Positions 1 through 7,218 of a DNA stretch of 22,751 bases are shown here, one piece after another. Origin of the DNA: an uncultured Oscillibacter sp. (GTDB taxonomy: Bacteria > Bacillota > Clostridia > Oscillospirales > Oscillospiraceae); contig CABSFC010000037.1 of the NCBI GenBank assembly GCA_902476875.1, positions 1 through 22,751 of the forward strand, written 5' to 3'. A model generated the notes under the pieces. It was not told the DNA's origin. It made no database searches and worked only from the letters and a program-made list of their open reading frames with translations. Made by a program: the position numbers and the translations under genes. The first letter of the stretch is position 1; every line of letters starts with the position of its first letter.

Positions 1-18
1 AAGGGCGGCTCTTTTCTG

Positions 19-897
19 TCACTCCGTAAAGTGCTCGTGGTTGAAGATGTGGTCCTGGCAGAAGCAGTGGTAGCCCGCGCAGCGGGAGCAGTAGCGGAAC
101 TCCAGGTCTGGGAAGTCCGTGTCGGTCCGGCCGCAGACGGCGCACTTGTGGCGGTAGCCCCGCTCCGCCTCCTTTTTCTTCTGCTGGCGGACGGCGGACT
201 TGAACTGGATGGTCTGGTGGGCGGTCTGGTGCCTGGCCCGGCCCCGGCGGTAGCTGATCTCGTCCGTGATGTTGGTCCAGAAGAACACGAAGAAGTTCAG
301 CAGGGCGATGATGGGCAGCAGCGCCCCCAGCGGGTCCAGACGAAGCAGGCTGGTCAGCACGCTCAGGGCGAAGAATGCGGCGTCGATCAGCGCCAGCCAC
401 TTGACCTTCACCGGGATGATGAAGAAGATCAGGAACTGTGTCTCAGGGTACAGCACGGCAAAGGCGAAGAACATGGATAGATTGACATAATTCGTGCCTG
501 TGATCCAGGCCCAGCCGGAGACCAGGCCGACGATGACGCCCACAAGGATGGTCAGCACCACGCCGGAGAAGTAGTAGAGGTTGAACTTGGCCGTGCCCCA
601 CTCCCGCTCCAGAACAGTGCCGATCATGTAATAGAAGTACAGAAACAGGGCCAGCCACAGCACGTCGCCGGTGGAGTAGTAGCCGGGCATGAAGATGAAC
701 GTCACCAGCCGCCACAGTTCGCCGTGGCAGATGGAGCTCCAGTCAAAGGCCAGAAAGGCGACGGAGCCGTACCCGGCGAACACCGCCAGCAGGTAGACGA
801 TGACGTTGCCGGCCACGATGAATTTCATCAGATTGGGGATGCCGAAGCGGGGATGGTTATAGGCGAACCGGTCCACCGCGGCGTTGAGCTTTCTCAA
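19..897 (-). CDS. Rhomboid-like polytopic membrane protein with C-terminal Cys/His zinc-binding tail
   Basis: The product is 292 aa. About six hydrophobic segments fill residues ~25-210, with the rhomboid/Derlin-like stretch ending FFIIPVKVKWLALI. A basic linker (RRGRARHQ, RQQKKKEAERGY) follows, then a cytoplasmic-looking tail with CAVC, CSRC, HCFCQDH and HEH that could bind one or two zinc ions. The rhomboid protease GxSG motif is absent (the equivalent stretch reads VNLSMFF) and no His lies in the last membrane segment, so it is probably not a protease. I chose the TTG at 897 as start because GGGAGG lies 8 nt upstream; the longer reading frame upstream has no such site and runs through the promoter. 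It is transcribed divergently from metK. The rhomboid-like fold is a family inference; function unknown. Confidence 0.75.
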   Translation of the reverse strand: MRKLNAAVDRFAYNHPRFGIPNLMKFIVAGNVIVYLLAVFAGYGSVAFLAFDWSSICHGELWRLVTFIFMPGYYSTGDVLWLALFLYFYYMIGTVLEREWGTAKFNLYYFSGVVLTILVGVIVGLVSGWAWITGTNYVNLSMFFAFAVLYPETQFLIFFIIPVKVKWLALIDAAFFALSVLTSLLRLDPLGALLPIIALLNFFVFFWTNITDEISYRRGRARHQTAHQTIQFKSAVRQQKKKEAERGYRHKCAVCGRTDTDFPDLEFRYCSRCAGYHCFCQDHIFNHEHFTE

Positions 898-930
898 AAC
901 AGGACCCTCCCAACATATGATAACACTGGC

Positions 931-959
931 ATTATACCCGGTTGATATCAAAAAGTCAT
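931..959 (-). promoter_or_regulatory. Promoter of the rhomboid-like gene
   Basis: Read on the minus strand there is a perfect TATAAT (931-936) and, 17 bp upstream, ATGACT (954-959), a 4/6 match to TTGACA. The predicted start point lies about 30 nt upstream of the TTG start codon. The rest of the 898-1020 spacer shows nothing further that I can name. Confidence 0.6.
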
Positions 960-1020
960 GTACAATTTTTGAACGATGGAAAAAAGCGGCGGTTTTCCAA
1001 CAAAAAGCGGCAAATGTATA

Positions 1021-1048
1021 TTGACAAACCCGCAAAACCTGTTATCAT
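1021..1048 (+). promoter_or_regulatory. Promoter of the metK riboswitch leader
   Basis: A perfect TTGACA (1021-1026) is followed after 16 bp by TATCAT (1043-1048). The predicted start, around 1055, lies just upstream of the first riboswitch stem, which gives a leader of about 195 nt. Confidence 0.8.
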
Positions 1049-1069
1049 AGGAATGAAAATTCAATCATC

Positions 1070-1160
1070 CCTTATCAAGAGTGGCGGAGGGAACGGCCCT
1101 GTGAAACCACGGCAACCTGCAGTGTAAGGTGCCAAATCCGGCGGATACCGACAGATGAGG
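1070..1160 (+). promoter_or_regulatory. SAM-I (S-box) riboswitch aptamer controlling metK
   Basis: The S-box landmarks occur in order: CTTATCAAGAG, then GGCGGAGGGA, the GGCAACC block, AAGGTGCCAAATCC and a closing GATGAGG. Stem P1 pairs 1070-1076 with 1154-1160 with one G-U pair. S-box aptamers bind S-adenosylmethionine and stop transcription when it is abundant; here the next gene makes SAM, so this is direct product feedback. An intrinsic terminator follows 20 nt after the aptamer, as expected for a transcriptional OFF switch. Confidence 0.96.
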
Positions 1161-1179
1161 AGCGAGGAAAGCTGTTTCT

Positions 1180-1211
1180 GCGCGTTTCGTCCGTCGAAAC
1201 GCGCGTTTTTT
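1180..1211 (+). terminator. Riboswitch expression-platform terminator
   Basis: A 10-bp stem (GCGCGTTTCG, 1180-1189, with CGAAACGCGC, 1195-1204) has a 5-nt loop and is followed by six T (1206-1211). It lies between the SAM aptamer and metK and is the likely regulated terminator. Confidence 0.92.
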
Positions 1212-1248
1212 CGCCTCCTGAAAGGGATCCGACAAAGGAGAAAACACG

Positions 1249-2433
1249 ATGGCAAGACACTACTTATTTACATCCGAATCCGTGACCGAGGGTCACCCCG
1301 ACAAGATCTGCGACCAGATCTCCGACGCCGTGCTGGACGCCATCCTGGCCCAGGACCCCCAGGGCCGCGTGGCCTGCGAGACCACGGCCTGCACCGGCTT
1401 GCTGCACGTCATGGGCGAGATCACCACCAGCTGCTACGTGGACATCGCCCACGTGGCCCGGGAGGTGGTCCGGGACATCGGCTATGACCGGGGCAAGTAC
1501 GGCTTCGACTGCGACACCTGCGCCGTCATCACCTCCATCGACGAGCAGTCCCCCGACATCGCCATGGGCGTGGACAAGTCCCTGGAGAGCAAGAACGGCG
1601 ACGCCGAGCTGGGCGAGGGCGCCGGCGACCAGGGCATGATGTTCGGCTACGCCTGCGACGAGACGCCGGAGCTGATGCCCCTGCCCCTGTCCCTGGCCCA
1701 GAAGCTGTGCAAGCAGATGACCCTGGTCCGCAAGACCGGCGTGGTGCCCTACATGCGGCCCGACGGCAAGAGCCAGGTCACCGTGGAGTACGACGAGAAC
1801 GACCGCCCCGTCCGGGTGGATACCGTGGTCATCTCCACCCAGCACAATCCCGACGTCACCCTGGAGCAGATCCGCCGGGACATGGTGGAGCTGGTGGCCA
1901 AGGTGGTCATCCCCAGGGAGCTGCTGGATGAGAACACCAAGTATTATGTCAATCCCACCGGCCGTTTCGTCAAGGGCGGTCCCGCCGCCGACGCGGGCCT
2001 GACGGGCCGGAAGATCATTGTGGACACCTACGGCGGCAGCGCTCCCCACGGCGGCGGCTGCTTCTCCGGCAAGGACCCCACCAAGGTGGACCGCAGCGCG
2101 GCTTACGCCGCCCGCTGGGTGGCCAAGAACATCGTGGCCGCCGGCCTCGCCCGCCGCTGCCAGGTGCAGCTGGCCTATGCCATCGGCGTGGCCCAGCCCG
2201 TCAGCATTCTGGTGGACACCTTCGGCACCGGTAGTGTCAGCGACGACACGCTGGAAGCCGCCGTCCGCAAGGTCTTTGACCTGCGTCCCGCCGCCATCAT
2301 CCGGGACCTGGACCTGCGCAAGCCCATCTACCGCAAGCTGGCGGCTTACGGCCACATGGGCCGGGAGGACCTGGACGTCTCCTGGGAGAAGACCGACCGG
2401 GTGGACGCCCTGAAGGCCGCTCTGGCGAAGTGA
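1249..2433 (+). CDS. metK: S-adenosylmethionine synthetase
   Basis: The 394-aa product has the usual family length. It makes S-adenosylmethionine from methionine and ATP in the cytoplasm, releasing phosphate and pyrophosphate. Visible signatures are the N-terminal TEGHPDK (residues 13-19), the family hexapeptide GAGDQG (124-129) and a Gly-rich GGGCFSGKDPTKVDRS loop in the C-terminal third that carries the phosphate-binding Lys and Asp residues. The ATG at 1249 is preceded by AAGGAG. Transcription starts at the TTGACA/TATCAT promoter and passes through the SAM-I riboswitch and its terminator, so expression should fall when SAM is plentiful. The gene ends before a strong terminator and appears monocistronic. 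Confidence 0.98.
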   Translation: MARHYLFTSESVTEGHPDKICDQISDAVLDAILAQDPQGRVACETTACTGLLHVMGEITTSCYVDIAHVAREVVRDIGYDRGKYGFDCDTCAVITSIDEQSPDIAMGVDKSLESKNGDAELGEGAGDQGMMFGYACDETPELMPLPLSLAQKLCKQMTLVRKTGVVPYMRPDGKSQVTVEYDENDRPVRVDTVVISTQHNPDVTLEQIRRDMVELVAKVVIPRELLDENTKYYVNPTGRFVKGGPAADAGLTGRKIIVDTYGGSAPHGGGCFSGKDPTKVDRSAAYAARWVAKNIVAAGLARRCQVQLAYAIGVAQPVSILVDTFGTGSVSDDTLEAAVRKVFDLRPAAIIRDLDLRKPIYRKLAAYGHMGREDLDVSWEKTDRVDALKAALAK

Positions 2434-2478
2434 GCGGGACCGCGGTCCTGAATTTGACAGCAGTACGCGCTGCATAGC

Positions 2479-2526
2479 AAAAGCGGAGAATGGAACCCTA
2501 AAGGGGGACCCATTCTCCGCTTTTTT
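2479..2526 (+). terminator. Terminator of metK
   Basis: A long stem pairs AAAAGCGGAGAATGG with CCATTCTCCGCTTTT across a short A/G-rich loop, and ends in a T run (2521-2526). Confidence 0.93.
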
Positions 2527-2592
2527 AATATCCCGGGAGCCGAAAACCGACCCTCCGCGCGGAGAAGACCTTGAGATATGGGAGTGGGATGT

Positions 2593-3459
2593 ATGTGGCT
2601 TTTCATGGCGGTCCTTTCCGCGTTCTTCGCGGGCGTCACGTCGATCCTGGCAAAATGCGGCATCCGGAAGACGGACTCCGACGTGGCCACCGCCCTGCGG
2701 ACGGTGGTGGTCCTGGCGTTCTCCTGGCTGATGGTGCTGGTGGTGGGCTCCTTCCACACCATCGGCGCGGTCTCGGACACGTCGTGGCTGTCCCTGGTGC
2801 TGTCGGGGCTTTCCACGGGGGCGTCCTGGATCTGCTACTTCAAGGCCCTGTCCCTGGGCGACGTGAACAAGGTGGTGCCCATCGACAAGTCCAGCACGGT
2901 GCTGACCGTGCTGCTGGCCATGCTTCTCTTCCACGAGACAGACGCCCTGGCGGTGGAACTGCTGGGCACGGCGCTGCTGGGCATCGGCATTTTGCTGATG
3001 GTGGAGAAAAAGCAGAGCGGAGAAGAGGAGCGGGACGGCCGGTGGAGGCTCTACGCGGTGCTGTCCGCCGTGTTTGCGTCCCTGACTTCCATTCTGGCGA
3101 AGGTGGGTATCACCGGCGTGGAGTCCAATCTGGGCACGGCCATCCGCACCGGCGTGGTGCTGGTGGCGGCCTGGGGCATCGTGTTCGCCAGGGGCAAGCA
3201 GAGCCAGCTGCGGACGCTGGACCGGCGGGAGCTGGTGTTCATCGCCCTGTCCGGCGTGGCCACGGGCGCGTCCTGGCTGTGCTACTATTACGCCATCCAG
3301 AACGGCACCGTCAGTGTGGTGGTGCCCATCGACAAGCTGAGCATCCTGGTGTCGGTACTGTTCTCCCGGCTGGTCTTCCACGAGACACTGTCCAAAAAGG
3401 CGCGGCTGGGCCTTGCGCTGATGGTGGCGGGCACGCTGCTGATGGCGGTTTTCGCTTAA
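2593..3459 (+). CDS. EamA-family (DMT superfamily) transporter
   Basis: A 288-aa integral membrane protein with about ten hydrophobic segments. It is built from two homologous halves: the first starts MAVLSAFFAGVTSILAKCGI and the second, near residue 150, YAVLSAVFASLTSILAKVGI, and both continue with an AxRTxVVL segment. This internal duplication and the paired motifs PIDKSS / PIDKLS near the end of each half are typical of EamA transporters. Members export or import small metabolites, but the substrate cannot be read from sequence. I prefer the ATG at 2593 (GGGAGTGGG 5-13 nt upstream) over the in-frame ATG at 2578, which has only a weak site. It probably shares a transcript with the small gene that follows. 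Confidence 0.9.
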   Translation: MWLFMAVLSAFFAGVTSILAKCGIRKTDSDVATALRTVVVLAFSWLMVLVVGSFHTIGAVSDTSWLSLVLSGLSTGASWICYFKALSLGDVNKVVPIDKSSTVLTVLLAMLLFHETDALAVELLGTALLGIGILLMVEKKQSGEEERDGRWRLYAVLSAVFASLTSILAKVGITGVESNLGTAIRTGVVLVAAWGIVFARGKQSQLRTLDRRELVFIALSGVATGASWLCYYYAIQNGTVSVVVPIDKLSILVSVLFSRLVFHETLSKKARLGLALMVAGTLLMAVFA

Positions 3460-3510
3460 ATCGCGTATGGTTCGCTTGGCTTCGGCGCAAACTGACGCCG
3501 GGGTGATCTT

Positions 3511-3705
3511 ATGCTGAAAGAAAAGCCAAAGGACAGGAGGGCGGCCAACAGCCGTTCCGACGAATTTCCGGTCCTGCGCCTGGAGCCGGAGAAGCGGATG
3601 TGCCCCATCTTCGACCCGGACAGCATCGCCAAGTTCCCCGTGGCGGCGCCGGGGGAGATGGGCTACCGGGTGCTGGACAATTTCTGCGAGGAGCATATCG
3701 AGTAG
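3511..3705 (+). CDS. Small hypothetical protein, 64 aa
   Basis: I do not recognise this protein. It is soluble, highly charged and Pro-rich (MLKEKPKDRRAANSR at the N-terminus, ending LDNFCEEHIE), with two Cys far apart and no membrane segment or signal peptide. GGGGTGAT lies just upstream of the ATG. The gene starts 51 bp after the EamA transporter and ends 6 bp before a strong terminator, so it looks like the last gene of that transcript. Its position supports a real gene, but short length and lack of a known family leave doubt. Confidence 0.6.
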   Translation: MLKEKPKDRRAANSRSDEFPVLRLEPEKRMCPIFDPDSIAKFPVAAPGEMGYRVLDNFCEEHIE

Positions 3706-3711
3706 GCCAAA

Positions 3712-3747
3712 GGCCCGCCGGACGCGTCCGGCGGGCCGATTTTATTT
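3712..3747 (+). terminator. Terminator after the 64-codon gene
   Basis: A perfect GC-rich inverted repeat, GGCCCGCCGGACG/CGTCCGGCGGGCC (3712-3737), is followed by GATTTTATTT. The T tract runs into the -35 of the next promoter. Confidence 0.88.
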
Positions 3748-3774
3748 GCCCTGAAGGGGGGAACGTGGTACACT
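3746..3774 (+). promoter_or_regulatory. Promoter of thiamine pyrophosphokinase gene
   Basis: TTGCCC (3746-3751), a 17-bp spacer and TACACT (3769-3774). The leader of about 75 nt includes a short TGGGAG/CTCCCA inverted repeat but no recognisable TPP (THI-box) riboswitch. Confidence 0.6.
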
Positions 3775-3855
3775 GATTTTACAAAAAGCGTTTTTGACCG
3801 CCGGTGGGAGTGACCGGAAGGAGGCCCCTCCCACATCAGACAAGGAGCTGACCAC

Positions 3856-4491
3856 ATGACCCGCTGTTTCATCTTCGCCGCAGGCACCTTCCACGGCCTG
3901 CGGGAGCGCCCGGCGCCCGGCGACTTTGTCATCGCCGCCGACGCGGGCTATCAGACCTGCCTGGGGGAGGGGATCACCCCGGACCTGCTGCTGGGGGACT
4001 TCGACTCCATGGAGGAGCCCGCGGACTTCCCCAACATCCGCCGCTCCCCGGTGGAGAAGGACGATACCGACACCATGCTGGCCGTCAAGACCGGGCTTTC
4101 CGAGGGCTGCACGGAGTTTTACCTCTATGGCGGCACCGGCGGCAGGCGGCTGGACCACACCCTGGCCAACCTCCAGACCCTGCTGTACCTGCGCCGCCGG
4201 GGGGCCCGGGGCTGGCTGTATGACGATGACTTCGTCTGGACCGCCATTGAAAACGAGTCCCTGACCATCAAGCGGACCGTGGAGTGGGGCCTGTTCTCCG
4301 CTTTCTGCCTGGGGGACCGGGCGGAGGGCGTGGATGAGACGGGCTTTCAGTACCCATTGAAGGACGCCACGCTGACGCCGGGCTTCCCCCTGGGCGTCAG
4401 CAACCATATTCTGGAAGAGACCGCCGCCGTCTCTGTCCGCCGCGGCGCGCTGCTGGTGGGCTGGCAGCTTCCGCCGTTGTTCGGAAGATAG
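3856..4491 (+). CDS. thiN: Thiamine pyrophosphokinase
   Basis: The 211-aa product matches the usual length. It transfers pyrophosphate from ATP to thiamine, giving thiamine diphosphate and AMP. Family motifs are clear: AADAGYQ (near residues 28-34), LLLGDFDS, the acidic EKDDTDTMLAV, GGTGGRRLDHTLANLQTL and, near the C-terminus, GVSNHI. The Asp-rich motifs bind Mg-ATP in the family. The ATG is preceded by AAGGAG. It has its own promoter and no neighbouring thiamine gene, which fits a salvage enzyme. A CTTCCG/CGGAAG inverted repeat at 4469-4488 overlaps the stop region but lacks a T run, so I see no clear terminator. Confidence 0.95.
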   Translation: MTRCFIFAAGTFHGLRERPAPGDFVIAADAGYQTCLGEGITPDLLLGDFDSMEEPADFPNIRRSPVEKDDTDTMLAVKTGLSEGCTEFYLYGGTGGRRLDHTLANLQTLLYLRRRGARGWLYDDDFVWTAIENESLTIKRTVEWGLFSAFCLGDRAEGVDETGFQYPLKDATLTPGFPLGVSNHILEETAAVSVRRGALLVGWQLPPLFGR

Positions 4492-4515
4492 AATAACGTA
4501 ACGCCGAAAGTATGG

Positions 4516-4544
4516 TTGCGACGGGGAAAATTCTATTGTATAAT
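4516..4544 (+). promoter_or_regulatory. Promoter of the single-chain molybdenum hydroxylase operon
   Basis: TTGCGA (4516-4521), a 17-bp spacer and a perfect TATAAT (4539-4544). The predicted start near 4551 leaves a leader of about 84 nt before the ATG at 4635. Confidence 0.85.
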
Positions 4545-4553
4545 AAACAAAAC

Positions 4554-4620
4554 AGGAAAGGTTGACCTTTCCTGGACAGAAACGTTTGACCGTGGGACCA
4601 GGGGTGGGCACGGCAGTCAA
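4554..4620 (+). promoter_or_regulatory. Structured 5' leader with two stem-loops before the Mo hydroxylase
   Basis: Stem-loop A is a perfect 8-bp hairpin (AGGAAAGG/CCTTTCCT, 4554-4573) a few nt after the predicted transcription start. Stem-loop B pairs TTGACCGTG (4586-4594) with CACG (4609-4612) plus GTCAA (4616-4620), with a 3-nt bulge. Its last base pairs directly touch the ribosome binding site AAGGAGG (4619-4625). This could protect the mRNA end or control ribosome access. I do not recognise a known riboswitch class. Confidence 0.5.
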
Positions 4621-4634
4621 GGAGGAAGAGATTC

Positions 4635-7217
4635 ATGGCAACTTTTACCGTGAACGGCCAGTCCGTGACGGTCGAGAAAAACCAGAAGCTGCTCCGGTAC
4701 CTGCGGGATACGCTGCACCTCACCGGCGCGAAGGACGGCTGCAGCGAGGGTGCCTGCGGCGCCTGTACAGTCATCATCGACGGCGAGACCTGTAAGGCCT
4801 GCGTACCGGACACTGACCGGCTGGAGGGGAAGCGCGTCGTTACCGTGGAGGGCCTGACGGAGTGGGAGAAGCAGGTCTACTGCTACGCCTACGCCGAGGC
4901 GGGCGCGGTCCAGTGCGGTTTCTGCATCCCCGGCATGGTCATGTGCAGCAAGGCGCTGCTGGACAAAAACCCGGACCCCACGGAGCCGGAGATCCGCTAC
5001 GCCCTGCGAAACAACTACTGCCGCTGCACCGGCTACGTGAAGATCGTGGCCGCCGTGAAGCTGGCGGGGGAGATCCTGCGCCGGGGCGCCATCCCCGAAA
5101 AGGGCGCTGACGATTGGAAGCTGGGCTCCCGCGTCCAGCGGCTGGACGCGGACGAGAAGGTCCTGGCCACCGGCAAATACCCTGACGACTATTATCCCGA
5201 CGGGATGCTGTACGGCTCCGCCCTGCGCAGCAAGTACGCCCGGGCCCGGGTGCTGTCCATCGACACCTCGGCGGCCAAGGCGCTGCCCGGCGTCGCCGCC
5301 GTGCTGACGGCGGAGGACATCCCCGGCGAGAACAAGATCGGCCACCTGAAGCACGACCAGTACTCCCTGATCCCCGTGGGCGGCCTGACCCACTATCTGG
5401 GCGACGCCATCGCCCTGGTGGCGGCGGAGGACCGGGAGACGCTGGAGAAAGCGAAGAAGCTCATCAAGGTGGAGTACGAGGTGCTCCCCGCCGTCCACAA
5501 CATCCAGGAGGCCGCCGCCCCCGGCGCGCCCAAGGTGTTCGACGAGGAGGAGAGCAACGTCTGCGCCTACAAGCACATCAGCCGGGGAGACGCGGCGGGG
5601 GCCATCCGCCGCTCCAAGCACGTCATCTCCCACCACTTCGAAACGCCGTGGACGGAGCACGCTTTCCTGGAGCCGGAGTGCGCCGTGTCCTTCATTGACG
5701 AGGACGGCGACGTGTTCATCTATTCCACGGACCAGTCCGCCCACCAGACGCTCCACGAGTGCAGACTGCTGCTGGGCAGCGACAAGGTCAAGGTGCAAAA
5801 CGCCCTGGTGGGCGGCGGCTTCGGCGGCAAGGAGGACATGACCGTCCAGCACTACGCCGCGCTGATCACCTATGTGACCCGCCGCCCCGTCAAGGTGAAG
5901 CTCACCCGGGCGGAGTCCCTGCTGATCCATCCCAAGCGCCATCATTTTGAGATGGACTTCACCATGGGCTGCGATGAAAACGGTATCATCCAGGGCGTGA
6001 AGGCCACGGTGTTCTCCGACACCGGCGCGTTTGCCTCCCTGTGCGGCCCGGTGCTGGAGCGGGCCTGCACCCACGCCGCGGGCCCCTATCAATACCAGAA
6101 TTTCGAGATCGAGGGCACGTCCTACTACACCAACAATCCCCCCGCCGGGGCCTTCCGGGGCTTTGGCGTGACCCAGACCTGCTTTGTGACGGAGACCCTT
6201 TTGAACATGATGGCGGACGAGGTGGGCATCACCCCCTGGGAGATCCGCTACCGCAACGCCATCCGCCCCGGCAAGGTGCTGCCCAACGGCCAGATCGTGG
6301 ACGACTCCACCGGTCTGGTGGAGACGCTGGAAGCAGTCAAGCCCTATTACGACGCGGCGCTGGCCGCCGGCAAGCCGGTGGGCCTGGGCTGCGCCATGAA
6401 GAACGCCGGCGTGGGCGTGGGAATCCCGGACACGGGCCGGGTCAAGCTGGTGATCGAGGAGGACCGGAAGGTACATATCTACTCCGGCGCGTCCTGCATC
6501 GGCCAGGGCCTGGGCACCGTGCTGGTGCAGATGGTGGTCACCAACACCGATTTGCACCGGGACGATATCGTCTACGAGCGCAGCAACACCTGGATCGCCC
6601 CGGACTCCGGCACCACCTCCGGCTCCCGCCAGACCCTGATCACCGGCGAGGCCTGCCGCCGTGCCTGCGAAAAGCTCATGGAAGCCCGGGCCGCCGGCAA
6701 GACCCTGGCGGACATGGTGGGGGAGACCTACTACGGCGAATACCTGGCCAAGACGGACCCCCTGGGCGCGGATGTGCCCAACCCCGTCTCCCACGTGGCC
6801 TACGGCTATGCCACCCAGATCTGCATCCTGGACCCCAAGACCGGCAAGATCGAACAGATCGTGGCCGCCCACGACGTGGGCAGGGCCGTCAACCCCCTGT
6901 CCTGCGAGGGACAGATCGAGGGCGGCGTGGTCATGTCCATGGGCTTTGCCCTGCGGGAGCGGTATCCCATCGACGAGAACTGCAAGCCCATTGACAAGTA
7001 CGGCTCCCTGGGTCTGTTCCGGGCCCATGAGCTGCCGGAGATCGTGGCCATCGTGGTGGATAAACCCGGCCTGAACGTGGCCTGCGGCGCCATCGGCATC
7101 GGCGAGATCACGTCCATCCCCACGGCCCCCGCCATTGCCGACGCGTACTTCCGCCGCGACCATGTGCGGCAGTACAGCCTGCCCCTCTCCGACACACCGT
7201 ACGAAAGGAAGGGCTGA
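4635..7217 (+). CDS. Single-chain [2Fe-2S]-molybdopterin dehydrogenase (xanthine dehydrogenase / aldehyde oxidoreductase type)
   Basis: The 860-aa protein fuses the iron-sulfur and molybdenum subunits of the xanthine dehydrogenase family and has no FAD domain, as in Desulfovibrio aldehyde oxidoreductase. The plant-type [2Fe-2S] domain has Cys 36, 41, 44 and 56; the helical [2Fe-2S] domain has Cys 94, 97, 129 and 131 (CGFC, CRC). The molybdopterin part (~160-860) shows GGGFGGKED (~393-401), FRGFG (~507) and GIGEI, whose Glu824 matches the catalytic Glu of the family. It should hydroxylate an N-heterocycle such as a purine, or an aldehyde, using water; the substrate is not decidable here. The architecture resembles the 'selenium-dependent molybdenum hydroxylase' group, but no selenium-maturation gene other than the MocA/YgfJ-like one is in view. 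AGGAGG precedes the ATG. The ferredoxin gene starts 1 nt after its stop. Confidence 0.92.
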   Translation: MATFTVNGQSVTVEKNQKLLRYLRDTLHLTGAKDGCSEGACGACTVIIDGETCKACVPDTDRLEGKRVVTVEGLTEWEKQVYCYAYAEAGAVQCGFCIPGMVMCSKALLDKNPDPTEPEIRYALRNNYCRCTGYVKIVAAVKLAGEILRRGAIPEKGADDWKLGSRVQRLDADEKVLATGKYPDDYYPDGMLYGSALRSKYARARVLSIDTSAAKALPGVAAVLTAEDIPGENKIGHLKHDQYSLIPVGGLTHYLGDAIALVAAEDRETLEKAKKLIKVEYEVLPAVHNIQEAAAPGAPKVFDEEESNVCAYKHISRGDAAGAIRRSKHVISHHFETPWTEHAFLEPECAVSFIDEDGDVFIYSTDQSAHQTLHECRLLLGSDKVKVQNALVGGGFGGKEDMTVQHYAALITYVTRRPVKVKLTRAESLLIHPKRHHFEMDFTMGCDENGIIQGVKATVFSDTGAFASLCGPVLERACTHAAGPYQYQNFEIEGTSYYTNNPPAGAFRGFGVTQTCFVTETLLNMMADEVGITPWEIRYRNAIRPGKVLPNGQIVDDSTGLVETLEAVKPYYDAALAAGKPVGLGCAMKNAGVGVGIPDTGRVKLVIEEDRKVHIYSGASCIGQGLGTVLVQMVVTNTDLHRDDIVYERSNTWIAPDSGTTSGSRQTLITGEACRRACEKLMEARAAGKTLADMVGETYYGEYLAKTDPLGADVPNPVSHVAYGYATQICILDPKTGKIEQIVAAHDVGRAVNPLSCEGQIEGGVVMSMGFALRERYPIDENCKPIDKYGSLGLFRAHELPEIVAIVVDKPGLNVACGAIGIGEITSIPTAPAIADAYFRRDHVRQYSLPLSDTPYERKG

Positions 7218-7218
7218 G

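Noticed and set aside
1264..3696. Very long minus-strand open frame opposite metK and the transporter
   Set aside because: It is the complement of GC-biased codons: a low-complexity product rich in His, Gly, Val, Asp and Leu, spanning two real genes, a terminator and the transporter promoter region. No ribosome binding site or family motif was found.
3775..3855. TPP riboswitch before thiamine pyrophosphokinase
   Set aside because: The conserved THI-box blocks (CTGAGA, ACCTGATCTGG-like) are absent; only a short TGGGAG/CTCCCA repeat is visible.
4551..4634. Molybdenum-cofactor (Moco) riboswitch before the hydroxylase
   Set aside because: The leader is short and does not show the architecture I associate with that class; kept only as an unnamed structured leader.
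4617..7163. 848-codon minus-strand open frame opposite the single-chain Mo hydroxylase
   Set aside because: Same antisense GC artefact; the plus-strand protein has full-length family motifs and a clear start.
4635..7217. Selenocysteine (in-frame TGA) in the hydroxylase, given its resemblance to selenium-dependent types
   Set aside because: The frame is continuous with no internal TGA; in that group selenium is a bound labile atom, not encoded, so sequence cannot show it.
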